Of a stretch of DNA of 64,000 nt, positions 51,435 to 60,832 are shown in pieces (the first letter of the stretch is position 1; each line of letters opens with the position of its first letter). This DNA comes from Microbacterium sp. C5A9 (GTDB lineage Bacteria > Actinomycetota > Actinomycetes > Actinomycetales > Microbacteriaceae), in contig NZ_JABXGD010000006.1 in NCBI RefSeq assembly GCF_022627955.1, positions 62,001 through 126,000 on the forward strand, written 5' to 3'. Below the pieces are notes generated by a model. The model made no database searches and had not been told where the DNA came from. It saw only the letters and a program-made list of their open reading frames with translations. The position numbers and the translations under genes were made by a program.

Positions 51435-51869
51435 GTGTCCACAAGCGCTCGCTTGACACCGTCGATTTCGGAAACCACTTCCAAGACCCCGCGCGGCACC
51501 CTCTACCGGGGTCGCGAAGGTATGTGGTCGTGGGTGCTTCACCGCATCACCGGAGTCGCCATCTTCTTCTTCCTGTTGGTGCATGTGCTCGACACTGCAC
51601 TCATCAGGGTGTCCCCCGAGGCCTACAACGCGGTCATCGGCACCTACAAGAACCCGATCATGGCGATCGGCGAGGTCGTCCTCGTCGCCGGTATCGTGTT
51701 CCACGCCATGAACGGCCTGCGCATCATCGCGGTCGACTTCTGGTCGAAGGGTGCCAAGTACCAGCGCCAGCTCTTCTGGGGCGTGCTCCTGGTCTGGGGC
51801 ATCATCATGGCCGGCTTCGTGCCCCGCCACCTGATGCTCGCGTTCGCCGGGTTCGGAGGAGGACACTGA
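51435..51869 (+). CDS. sdhC: Succinate dehydrogenase cytochrome b556 subunit
   Basis: A 144-residue membrane anchor with three helices. GREGMWSWVLHRITGVAIFFFLLVHVLD has the Ser/Arg pair for quinone binding and the likely haem-ligand His in helices 1-2. GTG at 51435 is preceded by GGGAGG at seven to eight bases; a longer frame upstream is unsupported. Overlaps sdhD by one base. First gene of sdhCDAB. Confidence 0.93.
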   Translation: MSTSARLTPSISETTSKTPRGTLYRGREGMWSWVLHRITGVAIFFFLLVHVLDTALIRVSPEAYNAVIGTYKNPIMAIGEVVLVAGIVFHAMNGLRIIAVDFWSKGAKYQRQLFWGVLLVWGIIMAGFVPRHLMLAFAGFGGGH

Positions 51870-52309
51870 TGACCGCTCAGACCGTCTCCGCACCCACCCG
51901 CACTCGCCGCGGGGTCAACCTCGAGAAGTGGGGCTGGCTCTTCATGCGCGGCTCCGGCGTCGTTCTCGTCGTGCTGATCTTCGGCCACCTGTTCATCAAC
52001 CTGATGGTCGGCGAGGGCATCCATGCCCTGGACTTCGCGTTCATCGCCGGAAAGTTCGCCACGCCGTTCTGGCAGTGGTGGGACGTCATCATGCTGTGGC
52101 TCGCGCTCATCCACGGCGCCAACGGCATGCGCACGATCGTGAACGACTACGTCACGAACAACACGGCGCGCAAGGCGCTCATCTGGGCCCTCGGTCTCGC
52201 CGCGGCTCTGCTCATCCTGCTCGGCACGCTGGTCGTCTTCACGTTCGACCCGTGCCTCGGCGTGAATGAGGCGAGCACGCTGTGGGAATCGTGCCAGGCG
52301 CTGGGCTAG
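51869..52309 (+). CDS. sdhD: Succinate dehydrogenase membrane anchor subunit
   Basis: A 146-residue protein with three membrane helices (~30-52, ~70-92, ~108-130), including [18 protein letters not shown], where the His and Arg are typical haem/quinone contacts. It completes the anchor of complex II. Start overlaps the sdhC stop by one base (TGATG); the gap to sdhA is 22 bases. Confidence 0.93.
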   Translation: MTAQTVSAPTRTRRGVNLEKWGWLFMRGSGVVLVVLIFGHLFINLMVGEGIHALDFAFIAGKFATPFWQWWDVIMLWLALIHGANGMRTIVNDYVTNNTARKALIWALGLAAALLILLGTLVVFTFDPCLGVNEASTLWESCQALG

Positions 52310-52331
52310 TAGAAGAGAAGGCAAACGAGAA

Positions 52332-54158
52332 GTGACTACCGAGACCCAGGATTCCGTCGTCCGCGACGGCGTGCACTACCACCAGTTCGACATCGTCATC
52401 GTCGGCGCCGGAGGCGCGGGGATGCGTGCGGCCATCGAGGCCGGCCCCGGCGCGAAGACCGCGGTGATCTCCAAGCTCTACCCGACGCGTTCGCACACGG
52501 GTGCGGCGCAGGGCGGCATGGCGGCGGCCCTCGCCAACGTCGAGGAGGACAGCTGGGAGTGGCACACCTTCGACACCGTCAAGGGCGGTGACTACCTGGT
52601 CGACCAGGATGCTGCGGAGATCCTCGCCAAGGAGGCCATCGACGCGGTCATCGACCTCGAGAACATGGGTCTCCCCTTCAACCGCACGCCCGAGGGCAAG
52701 ATCGACCAGCGTCGATTCGGCGGTCACACCGCAGAGCACGGCAAGACCCCGGTCCGCCGCGCCTGCTACGCGGCCGACCGCACAGGACACATGATCCTGC
52801 AGACGCTCTTCCAGAACTGCGTCAAGCTGGGCATCAACTTCTTCAACGAGTTCTACGTGCTCGACCTGCTCACGGTGAAGGACGCCGACGGCAAGACCCA
52901 GGTCTCGGGCGTCGTCGCCTACGACCTGTCGACCGGCGAGCTGCACGTCTTCCAGGCCAAGGCCGTGATCTTCGCGACCGGCGGCTTCGGCAAGATCTTC
53001 AAGACGACCTCGAACGCCCACACCCTCACCGGTGACGGCGTCGGCATCGTCTGGCGCAAGGGCCTCCCCCTCGAGGACCTCGAGTTCTTCCAGTTCCACC
53101 CGACCGGTCTCGCGGGCCTCGGCATCCTCCTCACCGAGGGCGCGCGAGGCGAGGGCGCGATCCTGCGCAACGCCTCGGGCGAGCGCTTCATGGAGCGTTA
53201 CGCCCCGACCATCAAGGACCTCGCTCCGCGTGACATCGTCGCGCGATGCATGGTGCAGGAGGTGGCGGAGGGCCGCGGCGCGGGTCCCCACAAGGACTAC
53301 GTGCTGCTCGACTGCACCCACCTGGGCGCCGAGGTGCTCGAGACCAAGCTCCCCGACATCACCGAGTTCGCCCGCACCTACCTGGGCGTCGACCCGGTGG
53401 TCGAGCCGGTGCCCGTGATGCCCACCGCGCACTACGCCATGGGCGGCATCCCGACCAACAACAACGGCGAGGTCCTGGCCGACAACGACACCGTCGTCCC
53501 CGGGCTGTACGCCGCCGGCGAGTGCGCCTGCGTCTCGGTGCACGGCGCGAACCGTCTGGGCACCAACTCGCTCCTCGACATCAACGTCTTCGGCAAGCGC
53601 TCGGGCCGCAACGCGGTCGAGTACGTCAAGACCGCCGAGTTCGTGCCGCTCCCCGAGAACCCCGCGGCGTTCGTCTCGGACATGCTCGAGGGCCTGCGCA
53701 ACAACCAGGGCACCGAGCGCATCGCCGTGCTCCGCAAGGAGCTGCAGGACGAGATGGACAAGGGCGCGCAGGTCTTCCGCACGCACGATTCGCTCGAGCA
53801 TGTGCTCGGTGTGATCGCCGGGCTGCGTGAGCGCTACCGGAACATCCACGTCGATGACAAGGGCAAGCGGTTCAACACCGACCTGCTCGAGGCCGTCGAG
53901 CTGGGCTTCCTGCTCGACATCGCCGAGGTCGTCGTCTACGCCGCACAGAACCGCGAGGAGAGCCGCGGCGGCCACATGCGCGATGACTTCCCGACGCGTG
54001 ACGACGAGAAGTACATGAAGCACACGATGGCGTACCTCACGGGCGACCCGCACTCCTCCACGCCGAGCGACCACATCAAGCTCGACTGGAAGCCCGTCGT
54101 CTTCACGAAGAACGATCAGGGCGAACTGAACTACCCGCCGATGGAGAGGAAGTACTGA
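52332..54158 (+). CDS. sdhA: Succinate dehydrogenase flavoprotein subunit
   Basis: A 608-residue subunit that oxidises succinate to fumarate. FAD motif [17 protein letters not shown]; covalent-FAD histidine in [16 protein letters not shown]; substrate-site region [20 protein letters not shown]-like [10 protein letters not shown]; and [14 protein letters not shown]-terminal helical domain with [17 protein letters not shown] at 52332 follows GAGAAG-type sequence; the longer upstream frame overlaps sdhD and is rejected. Confidence 0.95.
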   Translation: MTTETQDSVVRDGVHYHQFDIVIVGAGGAGMRAAIEAGPGAKTAVISKLYPTRSHTGAAQGGMAAALANVEEDSWEWHTFDTVKGGDYLVDQDAAEILAKEAIDAVIDLENMGLPFNRTPEGKIDQRRFGGHTAEHGKTPVRRACYAADRTGHMILQTLFQNCVKLGINFFNEFYVLDLLTVKDADGKTQVSGVVAYDLSTGELHVFQAKAVIFATGGFGKIFKTTSNAHTLTGDGVGIVWRKGLPLEDLEFFQFHPTGLAGLGILLTEGARGEGAILRNASGERFMERYAPTIKDLAPRDIVARCMVQEVAEGRGAGPHKDYVLLDCTHLGAEVLETKLPDITEFARTYLGVDPVVEPVPVMPTAHYAMGGIPTNNNGEVLADNDTVVPGLYAAGECACVSVHGANRLGTNSLLDINVFGKRSGRNAVEYVKTAEFVPLPENPAAFVSDMLEGLRNNQGTERIAVLRKELQDEMDKGAQVFRTHDSLEHVLGVIAGLRERYRNIHVDDKGKRFNTDLLEAVELGFLLDIAEVVVYAAQNREESRGGHMRDDFPTRDDEKYMKHTMAYLTGDPHSSTPSDHIKLDWKPVVFTKNDQGELNYPPMERKY

Positions 54159-54160
54159 GC

Positions 54161-54928
54161 ATGTCGAACGCCATCGCCGAGGCCCCCGCCGACACGACCG
54201 AAGCGGCTGCGATCCAGTCCTTCATCGTCACGTTCAACATCCGCCGATTCGACCCCGAGGTCGACGCCGAGCCGCACTGGGTCGACTACGACGTGGAGCT
54301 GTATTCGACCGACCGCGTGCTCGACGCGCTGCACAAGATCAAGTGGGAGGTCGACGGCTCGCTGACCTTCCGCCGCTCGTGCGCCCACGGCATCTGCGGC
54401 TCCGACGCCATGCGCATCAACGGCCGCAACCGCCTCGCCTGCAAGACGCTGATCAAGGACCTCGACATCTCGAAGCCGATCTACGTCGAGGCGATCAAGG
54501 GCCTCCCCCTCGAGAAGGACCTCGTCGTCGACATGGAGCCGTTCTTCGCGTCCTACCGCGAAGTGCAGCCGTTCCTGGTCGCGAGCTCGGTGCCCGAGAA
54601 GGGCAAGGAGCGCACGCAGTCGATCGCCGACCGCGAGATCTTCGACGACACCACCAAGTGCATCCTCTGCGCCGCGTGCACCTCGTCGTGCCCCGTGTTC
54701 TGGACCGACGGACAGTACTTCGGCCCGGCGGCGATCGTGAACGCGCACCGCTTCATCTTCGACTCGCGCGACGACAACGCCGACGTGCGCCTCGACATCC
54801 TCAACGACAAGGAAGGCGTGTGGCGCTGCCGCACCACCTTCAACTGCTCCGAGGCGTGCCCCCGCGGCATCGAGGTCACCAAGGCCATCGCCGAGGTCAA
54901 GCAGGCGGTGCTGCGCGGTCGTCCCTGA
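54161..54928 (+). CDS. sdhB: Succinate dehydrogenase iron-sulfur subunit
   Basis: A 255-residue electron-transfer subunit. The 2Fe-2S site is in SCAHGICGSDAM and LACKTL. The 4Fe-4S/3Fe-4S sites are in CILCAACTSSCPVF and CSEACPRGIEV. It passes electrons from the flavoprotein to quinone at the membrane anchor. It starts two bases after the sdhA stop. A terminator follows 19 bases after its stop. Confidence 0.96.
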   Translation: MSNAIAEAPADTTEAAAIQSFIVTFNIRRFDPEVDAEPHWVDYDVELYSTDRVLDALHKIKWEVDGSLTFRRSCAHGICGSDAMRINGRNRLACKTLIKDLDISKPIYVEAIKGLPLEKDLVVDMEPFFASYREVQPFLVASSVPEKGKERTQSIADREIFDDTTKCILCAACTSSCPVFWTDGQYFGPAAIVNAHRFIFDSRDDNADVRLDILNDKEGVWRCRTTFNCSEACPRGIEVTKAIAEVKQAVLRGRP

Positions 54929-54947
54929 TCCACGCATACGGACGCAG

Positions 54948-54979
54948 ACGGGCGGGTTCCTTCACGGGAGCCCGCCCGT
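54948..54979 (+). terminator. Terminator of the sdh operon
   Basis: ACGGGCGGG (54948-54956) pairs with CCCGCCCGT (54971-54979), with a few more inner pairs, and is followed by TCTCGTTG. Confidence 0.8.
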
Positions 54980-55005
54980 TCTCGTTGAGTGGATAGGGTG
55001 AGGAT

Positions 55006-56211
55006 GTGTCTGATCCCGATGGCGCTGCGAGCGAGTCCCGCCGCCTCGACGTGGCCGTGGAACGGGCCACCGTGCTGACGCAGCGCACACTGGGCCTCTT
55101 CCCCGTCCGCGTGTGGCGACACTTCCTGCAGCACAACGGATTCCTGCTCGCCGCGGGCGTGAGCTACCAGGCCCTGTTCGCGATCTTCGCAGCGATCTAC
55201 CTCGCCTTCGCGATCGCGGGCCTCTGGCTCGGCGGCAGCACGACGGCCGTCGACGGCATGATCGAGATCATCAACAGCTACATCCCGAACCTGATCCAGG
55301 ACCAGGGCGGGGTGTTCACCCCGGAGCAGGTGCAGGAGATCGCGGCCAGTACGACCGGGATCCTGAGCGTCACCGGTCTGATCGCTCTCGGTACGGTGAT
55401 CTGGACGGCGATCGGGTGGGTCACGTTCTCTCGACGTGCCACGCGCGACATCTTCGGTCTTCCCCCCGACCGCCGCAGCTACATCCTGCTGAAGGCTCGG
55501 GATCTTCTGGCCGCGCTGATCTTCGGAGCCTCGCTGATCGTCGGATCGCTGCTGAGCTCCGCCAGCGCCGTCGCGCTGAGCTGGATCCTGGGCCTGCTGG
55601 GATGGGACTCCGGCCTCGACGGCCTCACGAGCATCCGCATCGGCACCGTGCTGGTGTCGTTCGCACTGCTGTCGGCCGCTCTGGCCGCCATGGTCCGATT
55701 CCTCACCGGCACCTCGCTGGAGTGGCGGACGATCTGGCCGGGCGCTCTCCTCGGCGGCGGCGCGATGACCATCCTGCAGTTCGGAGCGGGCTTCCTCCTC
55801 AGCTACACTCCCTCCAACCCTCTGCTCGCCACGTTCGCCATCTTCATCGGCCTGCTGCTGTGGTTCCGCGTCAACGGCGTGGTGATGCTCGTGGCGTCCT
55901 CCTGGATCGCCGTCGCCGCGCAGGATCGCGACCTTCCTCTCCAGTCGCAGACGGAGGCGGAGCGCCGCATCGCCGAGCATCAGACGCTCGTGCAGGCGGC
56001 GCGCATCCGCCTTCGCGAGGCGGAGGCCGCCCGCGACACCGCCGCGTGGTATCGGGCGTGGCCCGCGGAGAGGGCGGTACGCGCCGCCGAGAAGGAGCTG
56101 GCGGAGCTCGAGGCGTCCGCTCCCCCGCCCGCGGACTCGACGACCCCGCTCGCTCAACGTCTGCTGTCCGAACTGCAGCGCCCGTCTCGGGATGTCGGCG
56201 GCGCTCGTTAG
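55006..56211 (+). CDS. YihY/virulence factor BrkB family membrane protein
   Basis: A 401-residue membrane protein. It opens with HFLQHNGFLLAAGVSYQALFA, the conserved N-terminal segment of the YihY family, followed by about six membrane helices to residue ~300. A charged helical C-terminal tail (EAERRIAEHQTLVQAARIRL, then Ala/Glu-rich) probably faces the cytoplasm. The molecular function of this family is not established. TAGGGT six bases before the GTG suggests a leaderless mRNA. Its TAG stop codon is also the first half of the next gene's -10 box. Confidence 0.88.
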   Translation: MSDPDGAASESRRLDVAVERATVLTQRTLGLFPVRVWRHFLQHNGFLLAAGVSYQALFAIFAAIYLAFAIAGLWLGGSTTAVDGMIEIINSYIPNLIQDQGGVFTPEQVQEIAASTTGILSVTGLIALGTVIWTAIGWVTFSRRATRDIFGLPPDRRSYILLKARDLLAALIFGASLIVGSLLSSASAVALSWILGLLGWDSGLDGLTSIRIGTVLVSFALLSAALAAMVRFLTGTSLEWRTIWPGALLGGGAMTILQFGAGFLLSYTPSNPLLATFAIFIGLLLWFRVNGVVMLVASSWIAVAAQDRDLPLQSQTEAERRIAEHQTLVQAARIRLREAEAARDTAAWYRAWPAERAVRAAEKELAELEASAPPPADSTTPLAQRLLSELQRPSRDVGGAR

Positions 56212-56221
56212 GCTTGTCACC

Positions 56222-57061
56222 ATGCCTCATCTGCGTATCGCCTCGGTCAATGTCAACGGGATCCGAGCGGCGGCTCGCAACGGAATGAGCTCCTGGCTCG
56301 ACGCGGCCGATGTCGACATCCTCACCCTTCAGGAGGTCCGCGGTCAGGACGCGCATCTCGAGGCAGCGCTGCCCGGATGGACGTTCGTGCACGACGAGGC
56401 GACCGCGAAGGGCCGGGCCGGCGTCGCGATCGCCAGCCGCACCCCGGCGCTCGCCACCCGCACCGACTTCGGGCCCGACGATTTCGACTCGAAGGGGCGC
56501 TGGATCGAGGCCGACTTCCTGATCGGCGATCGGCCGCTCACGGTCGTCAGCGCCTATGTGCACAGCGGCGAGGCCGACACCCCCAAGCAGGACGAGAAGT
56601 GGAAGTTCCTCGACGCGTTCGGCGTCCGACTCGCGGAGCTCGGGCACGACGGCGCCCTCGCGCTCGTCACCGGCGACCTCAACGTCGGGCACCGCGAACT
56701 CGACATCAAGAACTGGCGCGGCAACCGCAAGAAGGCCGGCTTCCTGCCCCGCGAGCGCGCCTACTTCGATCGGTTCCTCGGAGCGGCCGGCGAGACGGTC
56801 GAGGGCGTCGACGGCTCGACGGGACCCGGACTCGGATGGATCGACGTCGGACGCGCATTCCACGGCGAGGTCGACGGCCCGTACACGTGGTGGTCGATGC
56901 GCGGTCAGGCGTTCGACAACGACTCCGGGTGGCGCATCGACTATCACCTCGCGACCCCCGCGCTCGCCGAGCGCGCGACCGCGTACCACGTGGCTCGCGC
57001 GGCGGCCTATAACCAGCGCTGGAGCGACCACGCGCCGGTGGTCGTCGACTACACGTACTGA
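56222..57061 (+). CDS. xthA: Exodeoxyribonuclease III
   Basis: A 279-residue AP endonuclease/3'-exonuclease for base-excision repair. Motifs: RIASVNVNGIRAA, LTLQEVRG (metal Glu), GDLNVGH (catalytic Asp/Asn), DYHLATP, and C-terminal SDHAPVVVDY (catalytic His). The ATG at 56222 is seven bases after TAGGCT, a box that starts inside the YihY stop codon; ten extra codons upstream in frame are not supported. Confidence 0.94.
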   Translation: MPHLRIASVNVNGIRAAARNGMSSWLDAADVDILTLQEVRGQDAHLEAALPGWTFVHDEATAKGRAGVAIASRTPALATRTDFGPDDFDSKGRWIEADFLIGDRPLTVVSAYVHSGEADTPKQDEKWKFLDAFGVRLAELGHDGALALVTGDLNVGHRELDIKNWRGNRKKAGFLPRERAYFDRFLGAAGETVEGVDGSTGPGLGWIDVGRAFHGEVDGPYTWWSMRGQAFDNDSGWRIDYHLATPALAERATAYHVARAAAYNQRWSDHAPVVVDYTY

Positions 57062-58117
<1,056 letters not shown>

Positions 58118-58141
58118 GACCCACGGCCCTAGGATGGGGGC

Positions 58142-58939
58142 GTGACTGATCCGCAGCTGCCCCCGTCCGGAGCCGTTCCTCCCGTGCCGCCCGCGCCGCA
58201 GCCGGCGCCCGGTCAGCCCCCGATCGCACCTCCCCCGTACGGCGAGCAGCCCCCCGGGTACGGCGAGCAGCCTCCCGCGGCGCAGACTCCGCCCACTTCC
58301 GGTGCTCCCGCGTACCCGAACGCTCCCGCGTACCCGAACGCCCCCGCGTACCCGAGCGCCCCCGGATACCCGAACGCCCCCGCCTACCCGAACGCCCCCG
58401 CCTACCCGAACGCCCCCGCGTATTCGAACGCCCCCGCCCACCCGAACGCTGCCGGGCAGCCGAACGGTCCCGGATACCAGGCGGCCCCTCCCGGCGCCTA
58501 CCAGGTTCCCGTCGGGGGATACCAGACGCCGTCCGGCGCCTATGACGTGGCCCCGACGACGGAGAAGCGATCGTCGCTGCTCGGCATCCTCGCGCTGGTC
58601 TTCGCGATCGCGGCCGCCGTCGTGATCCCGATCATCGGCGGCATCGTCGGGTTCGAGATCGGCACTCGTCTTCCGAGCGGGCTCGACACGAACGATCCCG
58701 ACCTCCTGACGATCCTCTCCCCCGCCCGCGATCAGGTGCTGTGGGCGGAGATCGCGTTCTGGACCGGAACGGTGCTCGGTATCGCGGCCATCGTCGCCGG
58801 CATCATCGCCATCCGCAGGAAGCAGGGTCGCGGCGCCGGCATCGCCGCCATCGTCGTCGCCGTGCTCGGGCCGATCGTCTTCTGGGTCGGGATCGTCATC
58901 GCCCTCTCGGCGGGCACCGCCTCCGGCTTCCTGCCCTGA
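58142..58939 (+). CDS. Proline-rich membrane protein with hexapeptide repeats (DUF4190-like)
   Basis: A 265-residue protein. Residues 1-135 are Pro/Ala/Tyr/Gln-rich, including nine units of the APAYPN type (residues 55-108). Two membrane segments follow (~142-170 and ~198-222), with a third at ~235-260. This matches small actinobacterial DUF4190-like proteins with a disordered N-terminal tail; some such tails attach to cell-division or wall proteins. Function is unknown. TAGGAT is six bases before the GTG. Confidence 0.75.
   Translation: MTDPQLPPSGAVPPVPPAPQPAPGQPPIAPPPYGEQPPGYGEQPPAAQTPPTSGAPAYPNAPAYPNAPAYPSAPGYPNAPAYPNAPAYPNAPAYSNAPAHPNAAGQPNGPGYQAAPPGAYQVPVGGYQTPSGAYDVAPTTEKRSSLLGILALVFAIAAAVVIPIIGGIVGFEIGTRLPSGLDTNDPDLLTILSPARDQVLWAEIAFWTGTVLGIAAIVAGIIAIRRKQGRGAGIAAIVVAVLGPIVFWVGIVIALSAGTASGFLP
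58304..58465 (+). repeat. Tandem 18-bp repeats inside the proline-rich membrane protein gene
   Basis: Nine consecutive 18-base units encode APAYPN and close variants (one APGYPN, one APAYPS, one APAYSN, one APAHPN, last AAGQPN). Some units are identical at DNA level, so slippage could change the number. Confidence 0.85.
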
Positions 58940-59050
58940 CGCACCGCCCCCTCCAGCGCACCGTCGAGCGATGCCCCGAATGCGCCTGGTCCTGATACGG
59001 CGCCCTTCGCCTCTGGGGCGTCGCTGACGCGGGGCACCGGCGACACCCGG

Positions 59051-59632
59051 TCAGCGCGGCGCGTGGTGCTTCTGCTGTGCGGCGAGGAGCCCTTCGGCGA
59101 CGAGCAGCTCGACCGCGTCCGCGGCGTCCGAGACGAGGATCGGCAGATTCGCGCGCTCGTCCTTGCCGAACGGCGACAGCACCCAGTCAGCGGGATCCTG
59201 GCGCCCGACAGGCCGGCCGATGCCGACCCTGACACGGGGGAACTCGGGCGTCGTGATCGCCCTGGCGATGTCGCGCACGCCGTTGTGACCGCCGTGCCCG
59301 CCGCCGATCTTGAGCTTGACGGTGTCGAAGGGGATGTCGAGCTCATCGTGCACGACGATGATCTGCTCGGGTGGTACGGAGTAGAACCGCGCGAGAGCAG
59401 CGACCGGGGTGCCCGAGACGTTCATGAACGTGTTCGGCTTGGCGAGTACGAGCTTGTCGCCCCCGGGTCGCAGCCAGGTCTCGACGACGCGCGCTCCGCC
59501 CTTGTGCTCGCGGAAGGTCTCGTTCCGGCGAGATGCCAACTCATCGATCACCATCTGACCGATGTTGTGTCTGGTCGCCTCGTATCGCGGGCCGGGATTG
59601 CCGAGCCCCACCACCAGCCAGGTGGATGCCAT
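59051..59632 (-). CDS. pth: Peptidyl-tRNA hydrolase
   Basis: A 193-residue enzyme that frees tRNA from peptidyl-tRNA dropped by ribosomes. It has VVGLGNPGPRYEATRHNIG (catalytic His20), KPNTFMNVSG, VVHDELDIPF (catalytic Asp) and GGHGGHNGVRDI. GAGAGGAC precedes the ATG. It follows rplY on the same strand, a conserved gene pair, but a strong terminator lies between them. Confidence 0.96.
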   Translation of the reverse strand: MASTWLVVGLGNPGPRYEATRHNIGQMVIDELASRRNETFREHKGGARVVETWLRPGGDKLVLAKPNTFMNVSGTPVAALARFYSVPPEQIIVVHDELDIPFDTVKLKIGGGHGGHNGVRDIARAITTPEFPRVRVGIGRPVGRQDPADWVLSPFGKDERANLPILVSDAADAVELLVAEGLLAAQQKHHAPR

Positions 59633-59681
59633 GCCGTCGTCCTCTCGGGGTTCGGGTTGGTGCGACCCGGGTCAGGATACG

Positions 59682-59716
59682 ACAGAGGGGGCGCGATCTG
59701 CTCGCGCCCCCTCTGT
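59682..59716 (-). terminator. Terminator between rplY and pth
   Basis: ACAGAGGGGGCGCG (59682-59695) and CGCGCCCCCTCTGT (59703-59716) form a 14-base stem with a 7-base loop, 33 bases after the rplY stop. Confidence 0.88.
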
Positions 59717-59749
59717 GATGCAGTCAGCTGAGTGCTGCGCCGACGGAGA

Positions 59750-60361
59750 TCACTCCGCGGCGGCCTCCTCGGCGGGAGCCTCGGCATCGGCGTCAGCGGC
59801 CTCGTCCTCTTCGAGCGGCTCTTCTGCCGGGATCGAGATCGCGACGACGAGGACCTCGGGGTCGCTGAGCAGCGACGAGCCCTTGGGCAGCGTGACGTCG
59901 GCGGCCGTGATGTGCGCACCGTCCTCGAGACCCTCGACCGAGACCTCGACGTTCTGCGGGATGTGGGTGGCCTCGGCCTCGATCGACAGCGTGGTCGCGT
60001 CGAGGTTGGCGATCGTGCCGGGGGCCGACTCGCCCGTGACGACGATCGGGACGTCGATCGCGACCTTCTCGCCCTTCTTCACGACGAGGAGGTCGATGTG
60101 CTCGATGATCTGGTGCACGGGGTCCTTCTGGACGTCCTTGACCAGGGCGAGCTGGTTCTTGCCCTCGATGTCGAGCTCGAGCAGGGCGTTCGCGCGACGG
60201 ATGATGAGCGAGACCTGGTGGCCCGGCAGCGCGACGTGCACCGGCTCGGTGCCGTGGCCGTAGAGGACGGCGGGGATCTTGCCGGCGGCGCGGAGGCGGC
60301 GGGCGAAGCCCTTGCCGAAGTTCTCGCGAAGCTCGGCCTGGACCTTGGTGTCTTCAGACAT
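59750..60361 (-). CDS. rplY: 50S ribosomal protein L25 with CTC C-terminal domain
   Basis: A 203-residue 5S-rRNA-binding ribosomal protein of the long, CTC-type form. The N-terminal L25 domain has LRENFGKGFARRLRAAGKIPAVLYGHG, and the C-terminal domain has HIDLLVVKKGEKVAIDVPIV. It ends in an acidic Ala/Glu tail. GGAGAA before the ATG at 60361 fits a normal ribosome-binding site; a much longer frame upstream is not coding. Confidence 0.95.
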   Translation of the reverse strand: MSEDTKVQAELRENFGKGFARRLRAAGKIPAVLYGHGTEPVHVALPGHQVSLIIRRANALLELDIEGKNQLALVKDVQKDPVHQIIEHIDLLVVKKGEKVAIDVPIVVTGESAPGTIANLDATTLSIEAEATHIPQNVEVSVEGLEDGAHITAADVTLPKGSSLLSDPEVLVVAISIPAEEPLEEDEAADADAEAPAEEAAAE

Positions 60362-60581
60362 GGGGTTCTCCTTCGGGGCACGCAGCGAGCAGCCGCGCGG
60401 TGGTCTATGGAACAGCTCTCGAACGCAGACACGTGAAAGAAGCCACCGGGCTTGCTTCGCCGCGTCGATAACGGATTCGCGCGCACGCGCACTCATCCCT
60501 CGCCGAGGTACTCCCTTCATGGTACCCGATGACCCGATAGGCTGAAGACACCGTTCCCTCTCGCAGAACATGGAGTTCCTC

Positions 60582-60707
60582 ATGCTCGACGGCGTCTTCT
60601 TCTCGCACGCGATCGCCTGGGTCATCGGAGCCATGTCGCTCTGCGCCGCCGTCGCCACCTTCGGCGCACTCTTCTCGCTCGGCCGCTCCGGATACCGCAA
60701 GGACTGA
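60582..60707 (+). CDS. Small single-pass membrane protein
   Basis: A 41-residue protein: LDGVFFSHAIAWVIGAMSLC followed by AAVATFGALFSLGRSGYRKD. One membrane helix (residues ~8-32) ends in a basic tail (RSGYRKD), which should stay in the cytoplasm. The ATG at 60582 has GGAG seven to eight bases upstream; an ATG four codons earlier (60570) is in frame. A -10 TAGGCT at 60538-60543 gives a short leader. It lies between rplY (divergent) and gnd. Not recognised, but signal placement supports it as a real gene. Confidence 0.6.
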   Translation: MLDGVFFSHAIAWVIGAMSLCAAVATFGALFSLGRSGYRKD

Positions 60708-60832
60708 TCGCCGCCGCGCGGGTGCCCGGCTTCCTCGTCCGACGGCTCTCCACCGGACGTCACAACGCCGCCGCCGCCCGAGCGCCGCGATACCCTGGAA
60801 GCATCCCCCACTTCTCGATCTAGGAGCCATCT

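Noticed and set aside
58304-58465. 18-bp tandem repeats considered as non-coding iterons
   Set aside because: They are in frame, keep a constant hexapeptide and sit inside a supported gene.
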